Notes under the pieces: generated by a model
The model's input: the letters and a program-made list of their open reading frames with translations, nothing else
Database searches by the model: none
What the model was told of the DNA's origin: nothing
Position numbers and translations under genes: made by a program
Shown: piece by piece, positions 1-10,316 of the stretch
How positions within the stretch are numbered: position 1 is the first letter of the stretch
Layout of the letters: each line of letters starts with the position of its first letter
Source of the DNA: Zantedeschia hybrid cultivar
Taxonomy: Eukaryota; Streptophyta; Magnoliopsida; Alismatales; Araceae
Assembly: GCA_030544215.1 (NCBI GenBank)
Contig: JARZZO010000011.1
Span: forward strand, 47,737,587-47,801,586
Reading direction: 5' to 3'
DNA length: 64,000 nt

Positions 1-1254
1 ATCTGACAGATGGATGTAAAGACTGCCTTCCTCAACGGTAAGCTTGAGGAAGAGGTGTATATGATACAACCTGAAGGTTTCACATCTAAAGAATTTCCGG
101 ATAGAATGTGCAAGCTTCAGAGGTCCATTTATGGATTGAAGCAGGCTTCTCGAAGTTGGAACATAAGATTTGACGAGACTGTCAAGTCTTATGACTTCAT
201 TAAGAATGAAGATGAGTCTTGTGTATACAAGAAGACTAATGAGAGTGCAGTCACCTTCTTAGTTCTTTACGTAGGTGACATACTACTCATTGGGAATGAT
301 GTAGCTATGATATCATCAGTAAAGATCTGGCTGTCGAAAAACTTCTCCATGAAGGATTTGGAAGAAGCATTCTACATATAGGGAATACGGATCTATAGAG
401 ATAGATTAAAGAGGATGCTCAGAATGACCCAATCCATGTACATGGATACTATTGTCAAAAGGTTTGGCATGGAAAATTACAAGAGAGGTCTCATACCGAT
501 GAGACATGGAATTTATCTCTCAAAGGAGCAGTCTCCTAAGACTCATAATGAGAGGGCATTCATGTATAGAGTACCCTATGCTTCTGCCAAAGGATCTATA
601 ATGTATGCCATGCTATGTACACAGCCTGATGTGGCATATACTTTAAGTGTTACGAAAAGATTTCAAGTTGATCCAAACGAAGTGTACTGGAAGGCAGTGA
701 AATGTATCCTTAAGTACTTGAGAAGAACTAAGGATATGTTTCTTATCTATAGAAGAGGTGACTTGAAATTGCAAGGCTTTACTGACTCGAGTTTCCAGTC
801 AAATCTAGATGATAGCACGTCTATATCTAGATTTGTGTTTACTTTGAATGGAGGAGTAGTATGCTGGAAGATTTCCAAGCAAGAAACCATTACAGATTCG
901 ACGACTGAAGCTGAGTAAATCGCTGCAGCTGAAGCCACCAAGGAAGCAGTGTGGTTGAAGAAGTTCATCATCGATCTCGACGTATTTCCCAACATCCCTG
1001 ATCCTATTTTGTTGTTGTGCGACAACAATGGGGCAATTTTACAAGCGAAAGAGCTGCGGTCTTATCAGAAATTAAAGCATATTATGAGGCACTTTCATCT
1101 TATTAGAGAAACTATTTCCAGAGGAGATGTAGTGGTGGAAAGAGTTCTATTTGCCGATAATGTAGCAGATCCACTAACAAAGCCATTATCTCAAATTGTG
1201 TTTGAGCGTCACCTAGAGGCTATAGGTATATTGCATAAAGGTGATTGGCTTTAG
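1..1254 (+). pseudogene. copia pol fragment: reverse transcriptase and RNase H
   Basis: A single forward frame from position 1 to the TAG at 1252-1254, broken by two stops (TAG at 379-381, TAA at 916-918). RT landmarks are QMDVKTAFLNG, YGLKQASRSWN and the catalytic box, which reads YVGDILLIGND instead of the family's YVDD. RNase H landmarks are GFTDSSFQSN, a motif ending STTEAE just before the second stop, LLLCDNNGAI and the terminal VADPLTKPL, normal for copia polyprotein ends. Function in the family: reverse transcription and removal of the RNA template in virus-like particles. This copy is dead: two stops and one lost catalytic aspartate. The N-terminal gag, protease and integrase lie left of the window. 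Confidence 0.92.
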
Positions 1255-1268
1255 TCCAAGAGGGAGAT

Positions 1269-2827
1269 TGTTAATCTTAGGTGGCCTACAATCCAATCTT
1301 ACTATGTAAATCTCGTTCATTTATTAATAAAATGACATTATTTCATTATGTATAAGTCACTTTAATTATTGTCTCATAATGAAGTCTATGAATATGTGCG
1401 ATAGTGATCAGATTATGATGAGATCATACTAATGAGACTGATCACTAAAACACACATATTCTTAATAGTTCCTAGTTGGAGGATACCTGAGAAGGACATC
1501 GGATATCCAGTTAAACTAGTACAGATTATTCCTGCTCATATGATGAGGGTGACTGATCTTATAGTCACTTGTGCGGAGACACTAAGGCGAATATGTAGGT
1601 GCTCATTCGAGAATGAGTTCGCTGAACTGATCCGATTGAATTGCTGGGTGGTATTATATATGACTGTAAGCCAACTTGATTCTATTGTACAGTTGCGTAG
1701 ATGGTCCTCGGGCTTGAGACCCCAAGGACACTTGGTCGGTGGAGTTTTGTACTTTGACCTAGGTTTACGGATCTCTATTTACAGGATTCTAAATAACCAA
1801 GGACCGGGTACAGCGGAATATTGTCGAAGGGAATTGAGTGTCAATAAAGAATCATTTGCTCTCGGTACTTAGAGAGAGAATGCTCTAGGAAGGATGCGCA
1901 GGAGTCCCTGACCAGGGCAGACGATAATATCCGAAAATGTGTTTTACGATATTATATGGTAGCATCCGATTCAAGTGAGTCGACCTGCTAGGGTTTGACG
2001 GTACACCATATCCTGAGTTGACTCGAGAGCATTGTGCGAATGAAAGTTTATATGCACGCGATAACTGTCGACGGAAAGGTTCCAAGAGTGGGCTGCTTAA
2101 TCCCAATACCTTCTGAGTTCACGCGTTGTTGCTTAGCACCCAACGTGATCGGAGGCCTGACAAAATTTAATATGTGATATTAATTTGATTAATTAATTAA
2201 TTAATATGACTTATTAATTGATTAATTAAGTAAGTGAGGAGTCACTGGGCTTATTGGGCCATTAACCGGACTGGTAATTGGTCCTAGAAGGTCACATGCA
2301 ACAGATTCTTAAGGTGATGGATTAAAAGTAGGTTTTATATTATACCAGAGATTTTTATGAAAAACCGCGCAGTTAATATAAAATATAGCGAATGGGCAGT
2401 AGGCCAAGCCACTGCTCATCCCTGGCCGCCCCCTCCTCTCTCCCTCTCTCTCTCTGGCGCCCTGCTCTCTCTCCTCTCTAGAGACTGCATTGCCGTCTTC
2501 TCTGACTCCCGTCCTACGGGAATTCGACTGTGCATTGCGGCGGTCGTTGCTGCAAACAGCGAATCGCTTGTGGGCTACGAGGAATGAGGAACGTGAGGAA
2601 ATCGACCGCGAGGAGGATAGCGTGGACTTCGCTAGAGGCGGGGTGTTTGTGCGGCTGGCGGTGTCACACCGACGGAACCGTTTAGACGCGGATTTGAATC
2701 CACGCGAGGTAATATTCGATTAACCGGTAATCGATTTTTGTTTATTCGAAACAGACATGATTCGCAGTTTTTAAATTATTTATTTTTGTTACGTTTGCGA
2801 TCCTGATGGAACAACGATATCCTAACA
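1269..2827 (+). repeat. copia 3' LTR (left copy), 1559 bp
   Basis: Begins TGTTAATCTTAGG directly after a purine-rich tract and ends in CCTAACA. The right-hand LTR at 57319-58877 matches along its whole length and is also 1559 bp by my boundaries, which fixes both ends. It contains a TTAATTAAT-type AT run near 2181-2226 and CT-rich sequence near 2430-2480. Reading frames seen inside are incidental. Confidence 0.88.
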
Positions 2828-3823
2828 CTTTATACACCTTTTTGTAGGACGAGTAAAGCAGGTTGCAAAAAGACCTTGAAAAAGGGGCAAAACAACCTAC
2901 TTGTCTAGTTTAGGTAGTGTTACCAAAATGCCAATCACTGCATCTAAAGGCGAAAAAGGAGAAGTCAGATATTGAAAATGAATCTTCAAGTGTGAAGGAA
3001 ATCAGCCAAATCCCTTCTCTAGCCTCTGCTTCTTCTCCCACTTTTGATCTACCGACTAGTGACCCTTCCCCAGTTACAGACGTTCAGCCCTCCTCAGAAA
3101 GCTGGGGTAGTCATCTTAAAATTCAAAAAATAAAGTCATATTATCGCTTCTTTTTGATGATTCTCAATATGCAAGTCTTAGTTCAGAAGCAGTGATGCTT
3201 GAAACATGTTCTGTTGAAATCACCCATGCTGTTGAGGTAACTCCTTGTCATAATTTTTCTACTTTGTTCTTATTTGCCGAATCATTATGCTGAACCTACA
3301 TGTTTCTTTAAAACAAGAATCTCAAATTCACTCAGATGAGATCTAAGTTCTTCATGTTTCAGATATGGGAGACATGGACCTTTCAGTATCAACAACTTCC
3401 TCAATCCCTTCTTCGCACATATAGAAGACTTTTCAAAGCAAAGCTACTGGTTCTCCAACTCCTCTACAACCAGAAGTAGCCCCCATGATTCTAGGAACTA
3501 CATCCTCAACTGAAGTATAATTCCCTTAATTGTCAGTACAGTGGCAATCTCATTTCCAATTTACCTCTTACCCAGTCTGAAATAGGGTTCCAGAGATCTA
3601 TAGCTACCTTTGACACTTTTCTAGCTTTTGGTGGCATTGACTTTATGACATCGGCCATGGGAACCTCAAAAGGTTGCCATGACGAGGCTGACTCGAAGCC
3701 AAGCTCGTCGGGTCAGCAACTAGTAGTCTTTCATCCTACCCCTTGTAGATTAAACTCCCTTGTACATATTCTTAGGCTTGTTGATATTCTAATACAGGTG
3801 TGTCTATCATCGCCTGCACAGAT
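2828..3823 (+). other. Unidentified exon-like debris between copia LTR and Tekay LTR
   Basis: No transposon protein is recognisable. A Ser/Pro/Lys-rich frame runs from 2917 to about 3195. After a one-base shift near 3140 the coding-like sequence continues (LLFDDSQYASLSSEAV) to a GT-type donor near 3236. A further coding-like stretch follows a CAG acceptor near 3362, and another lies at about 3536-3740 (LISNLPLTQSEIGFQRS). The pattern resembles several exons of a low-complexity gene or captured gene fragment that has since decayed. No function can be given. It could equally be non-coding element sequence with chance frames. Confidence 0.3.
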
Positions 3824-3913
3824 TGTAAGGACTGAGGTTTCGGATCCGGTTATCGGGTCAGTGTCTGGGTCGGATCCCCTGGTTTGGGTCCTGATGGGTC
3901 AGGAGAGTGCCAC

Positions 3914-3977
3914 CTAAATGGCGTCTAGGATGCACGACGCCTTTTGAACGGCGTCTTGCTGGGTGGACGCCATTTAG
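3914..3977. repeat. Four-arm GGCGTC/GACGCC inverted repeat
   Basis: Outer arms CTAAATGGCGTC and GACGCCATTTAG are exact reverse complements at the two ends. An inner pair GACGCCTTTT / GAACGGCGTC sits between them. Further single hairpins of the same type follow at 4051-4090 and 4128-4167. Confidence 0.8.
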
Positions 3978-4801
3978 CTTGGTTGCTGTTGTGCCACGTT
4001 AGCGCCATGTGGGCAGGCTTCGGGCCGCGAGAGTACGGCCCCTGTCGTGTCGTCTGAATGGCGTCCTTGATGGACGATGCCATTCAGAGTACGACCCTGG
4101 GTTGTCAGTGTACGGCGCCGGTCTTATCGTCTGAAAGGCGTCTTTGATAGGCAACGCATTTCAGAGTCTCTGTCAGTACGACCCGTCATGTCAACTGATA
4201 GGCATTTGTGTAGCATGACGCGTTTTACCCAGCTCCTGCTTGACCCCGCGAACCCTCCTTCCTTTTTCTCATTTTCTCCTCCCTCTTCTCTCTCCTCTCT
4301 TCCCCGACGGCTCCGGCGATCCCTCTTCCCCCTCCTTCTTTTCCTCCCACCATTTCCTCTCTCCCTCTACTCCATTGACCTCCTAACTCCCACCACTACC
4401 ACCACCACCTCCTCCGCGGCGTTTTCTCTCCGGACGGCGGCCGACGTCCCGGTGGAGTAACGACGTCCTCGGCGGTACCGGCGGCGGCGTGGGGCGAGAC
4501 GGGTTGGCAGCTTGGGGCCTGGAGGAGTTCAAGTAACTGGTAGGGTGACGATCCTCGTGGTGTTTCATCTTAAAATCATGTTTTCTCGTTTTGAAGCATG
4601 TATGTTTTCCCGCTTTTAAGCATGTTTAGGGGTGCTTTTAGGGTGAAAATGCTAAATGCATGAAATAAGAAATTGGGTGTGCTAATGGGTGGTTAGGTTC
4701 TCCTCCTTCCCCTCCATGTCTTGTGGCTTTTTGTACGTTTTGGAGGAGAAATCCCACCTCGTGGATTGGGGAAGGCGGAAGGGAGAACCTATCTGTCGGG
4801 A

Positions 4802-5138
4802 CTAAATGGCGTCGAGGTACGGCGACGCCTTTTAGAAAGGCGTCGCTCACCAACGATGCGATTTAGCCCCATTAACAGACTGTCTCTGGATTGACAAGCG
4901 TCCAGGGACAACGACGCCTTTTTAAAAGGGGACTTGTGTGAACGATGCGTTTTAGTGGAAATTACCCCGTAGCCTGTCCCTGCTTTTGTAGCTATCAGGC
5001 GACGAGGGACAACGACGCCTTTTCAAAAGGCGGCTACCTGTGGCGACGCATTTTAGGCCATTTCCGAGGGCCAGATTTCACATGAACCAGTTTAAGCGGC
5101 TTGAATGGCGTCGGCCTTGGGCGACGCGATTCAAGACA
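4802..5138. repeat. Cluster of GGCGTC/GACGCC hairpins in Tekay LTR
   Basis: Units at 4802-4868 (double, four arms), 4908-4957, 5008-5058 and 5100-5138. The last has outer arms CTTGAATGGCGTC and GACGCGATTCAAG. Loops of about 8-12 bases differ between units while the arms are kept. Confidence 0.78.
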
Positions 5139-6136
5139 AAATCACATTAATTCATGCTATTAATATGTGTTTACACTGTTAGATAGCTCGGTTAATTGCA
5201 TATTTGAAATCGCACTCGAGGATGAGGATTTCTATGTGACCGGATCGCACCGTGCTATGTTTCGTGTGACCGTGGACCCAGAGTGACAATTGTAGCGCTT
5301 TGTCACCCTGTGTCGGTGTGGGTGGGATACAGCGCCGGTGGGAGCAGTGGCGGGGTGACGCCTAGTGAGAGAGGGTCACCTGGTGAACCCCGGGGTTAGT
5401 TAGTACCAGTGTCGGAGTGGTACCTGTGGAGTGTCACTCGTGCTGGGGGAAGGAGTAACTACCTGAGCCAGTTGGGCCGGAGTAGCTAGCGTGCTATCCG
5501 AGGGGTTACTGTTTGGTCTTAGCAGGTCGGTGTTTCCCACGTTCGGTGGTGTGGTTGGCGTGTTTTGCCGAGACGCTGGTTGTGGGTTCCCTGGTAGAAT
5601 GGTTTTAGAAATATGCATGTTACATTTCGAATGCATGTGGTTTATGTCGATATTTAGGAGTAGTGCGTTACAGCTTTACTTGCTTATTTCTACCTGTATC
5701 TGTGTTATTTCACTTGTGGGTGTGTGAGTGGGCAGTGGGGATTGAAGGATCCCTACTGAGTCTTTTCGTTGAGACTCACCCCTGCGGTTTTCAGGTGAGA
5801 GTTCCAGGCAGGCTTAGCGAGGAGGGTGCTGTTTAGAGTTGCGCGCCAGCAGCTGTTACTTCGGGGTATGCCCCGACGTAGTTGTTATTTTATTTCTGGG
5901 CTGTACGTTTAATTATTTCTTTTCAGTTGGAGTATGTCATTATTTGCCGTGTCGAGTCACATTGTAATAATTTTTAATTCTTTCACTTTCATTTCAATTC
6001 AATGCGATGTGAATGTTTAGCTTAGTTTATTATTTATTTCCCAGACTTATCTAGATCTTGGTTTGGTTCCAAATTAATGATTCAGTACCCATTTAGTAAT
6101 CGGATCTCCGATTATAGGGTGGCGGGTCTTTACAGT

Positions 6137-6148
6137 TGGTATCAGAGC
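6137..6148 (+). other. Primer binding site, tRNA-Met type (Tekay copy 1)
   Basis: TGGTATCAGAGC begins two bases after the LTR end. This is the standard complement of the initiator tRNA-Met 3' end used by many plant copia and chromovirus elements. The same site occurs at 46586-46597. Confidence 0.9.
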
Positions 6149-6292
6149 ATTCGGTCTGGCATATAAATGAATAACTAGGTTAAATATTGTAATTCTGGCA
6201 AATAATTTCATTATCCCGTACAGGCACGGCGGTAGTATAGGTTTTAGGACTCTAATTAGAACTTTTCGATCTCTGTGATTGTAGGTGATTAG

Positions 6293-7618
6293 ATGGCTCC
6301 TAGGAAGAGGATGCCAGTTATTAGAGAGCGGGGAGAAGTCCCTAGTGGATCTGAGGCTGGTAGGCTGAGTGTGGAGCATTTCATGGAGGCTATGATGGAC
6401 ATGATGGCTAGATACCAGACCCGAGACCCTAGTGAGAGTTCCAGTGCTCGGAGAGGGTCTTCAGCTACACTGGAGAGATTCCTGAAGCTGAGGCCGCCTC
6501 ATTTCACAGGTCGTCCCGACCTTGATGAGGCTGTTCATTGGTTGAGGGAGATGGAGAAGACTTTTGATACTATGGATCGTGCGGCGGTTGAGAGGACTCC
6601 ATTGGCTACCTTCATGTTGAAGGATGATGCCTACGACTGGTGGACCAGTTTGAAGAGTTTGTCATATGCGGATAGGAGCCTCAGGGAGATTCCATGGGAG
6701 ACTTTTTTGAAGGAATTCAATGCACAGTACTTTCTCAGGCATGTTCAAAGGGCCAATGAGAGGGAATTTATGGAACTGACCCAAGGAAGCATGACAATAC
6801 TTGAATACCAGACGAAGTTTGTTTCGCTTGGGAGGTTTGTGCCTTTTATCTCAGGAGACGAGGAGCGTTGGACTGAGAGGTTTGTGGATGGACTGAGGTC
6901 CAGTCTGAGGAGTTTTGCGGCATCTCACTGTTGTGCAGATTTGGCATCGGCGGTTAGATGTGCCGCAGCAGTAGAGGCACAGCAGGATCAGTCAGCCCGG
7001 GAGAGAGGACTGACTACTCAGGGGCCAGTTCGTGGCAGGGGGAAGGCAGCGGCAGCAGCTCCTTCATCTGGATCAGGATCGGCTTCACTCGGCTCCAGGT
7101 TCAGGAGGTTCTTTCGAGGTAGTGGCAGCAGTAGTGGCAGCAGACCGAGGCAGAGCCAGCAGAGTCAGTCAGTGTCCAATGCTCAGCAAGATACAGCTCA
7201 GAGGCTTCCGGCAGCCTGTCGACATTGCGGTGGCACTTACGGTGGGACTCAGTGTCCTGCTTTTTCTGGGAGGTGCTACACTTGTGGCCAGCAGGCGAGG
7301 TTTTGCTCGCAGGGGCGTGGTCAGGGGCAGGGACCAGGTGATCAGAAGAAGTCGAGGACCCAGGGGAGAGTTCTATCTATCACCAGGAAGGAGGCTCGCG
7401 CATCCAACTTGGTGGAAGGTACACTTTCTGTGATTGGGAACTCCGCATATGTGTTGATTGATTCGGGTGCTTCACATTCTTTTATTTCTGAGCAGTTCGT
7501 AGATGTTCTTTCTGCACCCGTTGATGAGATCTCTGATGGATTGATGATAGAGGTTCTTTTTGGGGATTTCATGTTATCTTATAACTGTTTGAGTGAAGTT
7601 CTCTTTGTGAGTGCTTAA
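6293..7618 (+). pseudogene. Tekay gag and N-terminal protease (copy 1)
   Basis: An open 441-residue frame starting MAPRKRMPVI. Order: N-terminal gag, gag core (LKLRPPHFTGRPDLDEAVHW; YDWWTSLKSL) at about residues 63-125, a Ser/Gly/Gln-rich linker, a damaged zinc knuckle and an aspartic protease start with LIDSGASHSFIS at about residues 385-395. Compared with copy 2, the zinc knuckle CYTCGQQ has lost the bases encoding its histidine and last cysteine region, so RNA packaging function is doubtful. The last dozen residues are foreign, produced by reading across the breakpoint near 7602. Gag forms the virus-like particle; the protease matures it. Confidence 0.88.
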
Positions 7619-7690
7619 AATGAGTGTGTGATTATCATGAAAAATCTATGTTGTTTAAATGCAAAATAAAACCTATTAAAAAGAAACTAA

Positions 7691-7705
7691 GTGATGTGAT
7701 CGCCA
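7691..7705 (-). other. Primer binding site of Tat-C
   Basis: Minus-strand TGGCGATCACATCAC. Tat/Ogre elements commonly carry a TTCTGGCGA-type primer site, which I recall as tRNA-Arg derived. The exact tRNA was not verified. Confidence 0.55.
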
Positions 7706-8327
7706 GAAACTTTTGACTTAAAAGTTCCAAAAGAAAGAGTTTGATCGCTACCTGTTTGGACGTGGGAGATGTTGAGCTCTTGGTTCCCCCTTTTTAGCCG
7801 GCTGAAGAAAGAGAGTCCTTTCTTTTCTTTGTTCTTGCTTTGATTGCTGTTGAGTTTTGAGGATTGTCCAGAGTCCTTGTGATTTGCTCGTTGATTTTCT
7901 CCCCTTTGATTCTCCTTTGTACCTTGCAGGAAATAGAAAGAAATGAAGAATAATGAGAATTCAGGCAGAAGTAGTATTCATTCTAAAAAGAGTTTTAAAC
8001 ATGTAATTAAACGGGAAAACTCACTTGTTGAGATGGTCTTTGAAACCTCTTTATCAAAATTGGTTTTGAAAATGATGCTAGTGTTGTGTGTGTTGCATGG
8101 AGTGATGTGATGAAGAATGCAAGATTAATGAGAATGAAAATGTGAAAAGAGTGCAGAAATGAATTGAAAAACTTATACTGGATGGATGATCCCTGGAAAG
8201 CCTTGGTCATGAATGGATGCCGACAGCACTTCAATTCTTCAACGTTTGGACGTTGTTGCTACTCAATTATCACTCTGATATCATTTCAATATCACTCTCT
8301 CTTTTTTTTTCACTCATCCAAGAGCTG

Positions 8328-8338
8328 AGTATTTATAG
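8328..8338 (-). promoter_or_regulatory. TATA-like box in Tat-C LTR
   Basis: Minus-strand CTATAAATAC inside the LTR, about 600 bases before the LTR's 3' end, a plausible start signal for the element's RNA. Called only from sequence. Confidence 0.45.
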
Positions 8339-8436
8339 ACTTCTTGGCATCCGCGGATTTACATAGAAAAATCTTGAGATTTATCCATCTTAACCAATAG
8401 ATAAATACATATTAATTCATCTTTATCTGTAATTAT

Positions 8437-8740
8437 CTAAAACGCGTCGCCCATGGAAGACGCCTTTCAGATCGATTAAGATAAAGATAAACATCCGGAA
8501 AAAATTCATTTTTATCTGTAATTAGCTAAAATGCGTCGTCATGTGTGGACGCCTTTTACACTAATTAAGATAAGGATAAACATCCGGTAGAGAGGCAGGA
8601 ACAACTTAGGAAACTTAAAACGCGTCGTGACTGGCAGACGTCGTTTAGCTAATTAATCTATTAATTAAAATTCAAATTTAAACGTCAAAATATGAATAAA
8701 TTCTAAATTGCGTCCATACAGGTCAACATCTTTTAGACTT
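8437..8740. repeat. Four GGCGTC/GACGCC-type hairpins in Tat-C LTR
   Basis: Units near 8437-8473, 8523-8560, 8613-8651 and 8700-8740, with arms such as CTAAAACGCGTC / GACGCCTTTCAG. Spacing is about 85-90 bases. The fourth is degraded. The same type of unit occurs in the Tekay LTRs and around the PMD-type genes. Confidence 0.75.
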
Positions 8741-8923
8741 CTTCATATTTTAACTGAAATTTGAGTTAAAATCAATTTAATTGATTAACTTAAACGTGTC
8801 TGTTAAACCCGACACCCAAAAAGATCAATAAAAATTAATCAATGAATAATATCAAACCATTATGAGGCACTATTATATGATACGAAATTTACTCGAAATG
8901 ATGTCAAAATTAGCGTGTCTACA

Positions 8924-10120
8924 GCTGTCTCACCTTGGCATCGTCTTTGCAAGGGAGTGAAATGAAATGGAATGTACTGAAAAAGTGATGTCAAGGTGTG
9001 ATGAGACACGCTCTTAACATCACATGATTGAAATTTTTTCTCAAAATTATCAATGAAGATAGTTCAAGGAGATCAATTGAATCAATCCTGTCTGGATGAG
9101 GTAGACAAGGAAATAAAATAAGGTCGATCAACTTCCACAGAGTGGGAAGTAACCCAGGTCGTAGACACTGTAGGTTTCATCATGGGGAGCGATTGCCAGC
9201 CAATGTGGACGTGCTGCAACCATGATGGATCTTAAAAGAAAACAAGAAATATTGGATAAAGAGTCCAAGAAAGGATGTAATTCCAAGGATATCTTCAAGC
9301 GAACCTCAAAGATAATCAAGATACTCAATTCGGAATGGAATATTTCATATCATGGTCTGAATCTTAATCAGTAATTAATTCTTATCACAATGATTTCAAA
9401 GTCCTACATGATGCATACTGGGCTAAAAGAAAAATATAAAGTCAAATAAAATATAAATTAATTAAGGATAATATTGTTAAATTGTCATTAATGAGTCAAG
9501 ATACCAGTTCTTGTAATTCAGTGCTAAGCCGAAGCTCGTTTATCCACGCACCGTTTCACAAAAGTGGAACCATCGTCCTCACCAATTAACAATCCAACGG
9601 CCTATCCGTGCGATTGAGAATGCTCTGGAATTATCACCGTTTTTGTTGAAGGGGAACTCAAATTCCAGTTTCATCAAAATCACAAGGTCCTTGATATAAT
9701 CTAGTAAATATTTAATCATATAGTAATTATAATGATGCAAGCTAATCACATGAAAGGAGTACAAGGGTAGAAAGAACTGTCTTTTTAGCCACGGTCAAGA
9801 CTTCATAAACTCTCATAGCGGGATCTTCTTGATATTTTCTAGCTTCATCTAAATTTTCTGATTTTCCTGCATTCAAAATCATTAATAACTCCAAACAAGT
9901 ATTTAATTTAAGCATTAAAACAGAATTTCGGGTGAATGACAGAAATGCTTGAAATGCGTCGTGTCGCGCCGACGCCCTTTAATCGTTAAAACGCGGCGGT
10001 GTCCCTCGACGCCTTTTACTCGCAGAAACAGGTTCTGGCAGTTCTCTACTCGGATTCCAACTCTTCCAATGCACATCCCTTTTCCAATCCGGAAAAGTCT
10101 TCCTAGGATCGCAATTCCTT
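8924..10120. other. Non-coding stretch with two hairpins
   Basis: AT-rich sequence without a recognisable gene or element protein. Two GGCGTC/GACGCC-type hairpins lie at 9952-9986 (TTGAAATGCGTC / GACGCCCTTTAA) and 9986-10020, upstream of the DUF7745-like gene, and probably belong to its 5' region. Confidence 0.5.
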
Positions 10121-10130
10121 CTATATAAAC
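10121..10130 (+). promoter_or_regulatory. TATA box candidate for the DUF7745-like gene
   Basis: CTATATAAAC lies 187 bases before the chosen start codon at 10317, leaving room for a leader of about 150 bases. No other good TATA candidate lies close to the start. Confidence 0.5.
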
Positions 10131-10191
10131 ACCATTAACTTGTTTCCAAGCAATCCTACCACAATCTAAAGATCCAAGGTTGAGTTTTCCT

Positions 10192-10290
10192 TCAAGATTT
10201 CAAGGTTTTCCAAGGTCTTCAAGGTTTCAAGGTTTTCCAAGGTCTTCAAGGTTTCAAGGTTTTCCAAGGTCTTCAAGGTTTTCAAGCTTC
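10192..10290. repeat. Tandem repeat in the leader of the DUF7745-like gene
   Basis: About three and a half copies of a roughly 30-base unit, AAGGTTTTCCAAGGTCTTC, rich in AAGG and TTCAAGG. It ends 27 bases before the start codon, so it would be in the 5' leader of the transcript. Confidence 0.75.
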
Positions 10291-10316
10291 AAGAAGGAGG
10301 AAATCCGAAAAAGAGG

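Larger units (their letters stand above)
1..2827 (+). mobile_element. Ty1/copia retrotransposon (Tork/Angela-like), 3' part, left copy
   Basis: The window opens inside the reverse transcriptase of a copia polyprotein and runs through RNase H, a purine-rich tract at 1256-1268 and a complete 3' LTR at 1269-2827. Gene order and the tRNA-iMet type of primer site in the right-hand copy of the same family identify copia. The lineage (Tork/Angela-like) is inferred from protein style. The 5' flank is outside the window. The five bases after the LTR (2828-2832, CTTTA) do not match the five bases before the right-hand copy's LTR (57314-57318, TCAAT), so these are two separate insertions. Confidence 0.9.
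3824..6134 (+). repeat. Tekay 5' LTR (copy 1), 2311 bp
   Basis: Starts TGTAAGGACTGAGG and ends GGTCTTTACA, immediately before the primer site. The boundaries agree with the two LTRs of copy 2. Carries about nine short GGCGTC/GACGCC inverted repeats (3914-3977, 4051-4167, 4802-5138), a CT-rich tract (about 4250-4380), and a GT-rich region near 5210-5400. Long LTRs are usual for Tekay/Del. Confidence 0.9.
3824..7602 (+). mobile_element. Ty3/gypsy chromovirus (Tekay/Del-like), copy 1, 5' part
   Basis: Complete 5' LTR (3824-6134), tRNA-Met primer site, gag and the first part of the protease. Homology to copy 2 (44507-53459) stops near 7602, just after a shared stretch encoding SYNCLSEV. From there sequence of an opposite-strand Tat element begins. 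RT, RNase H, integrase and 3' LTR are missing, so the element was cut by deletion or recombination after insertion. The bases before the LTR are CAGAT (3819-3823). No second copy of that 5-mer can be assigned. Confidence 0.88.
7603..8923 (-). mobile_element. Tat-type gypsy element (Tat-C), 5' end only
   Basis: On the minus strand an LTR (8923 down to 7714) is followed by a primer site and about 90 bases of leader, then the Tekay breakpoint. The primer site TTTCTGGCGATCACATC is close to that of the complete Tat-A element (39971-39989), which supports the Tat assignment. No coding region remains. Confidence 0.65.
7714..8923 (-). repeat. 5' LTR of Tat-C, about 1210 bp
   Basis: Read on the minus strand it starts TGTAGACACGC and ends near AAGTCA just before the primer site. 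It shares the TGTAGACAC start with the Tat-A LTRs but little else visible. A TATA-like box lies near 8329-8338. Four GGCGTC/GACGCC-type hairpins sit at 8437-8740. Confidence 0.6.

Noticed and set aside
4077..4460. 127-codon frame in the Tekay LTR
   Set aside because: Not kept in the two other LTRs of the family, and it crosses hairpins and a CT-rich tract.
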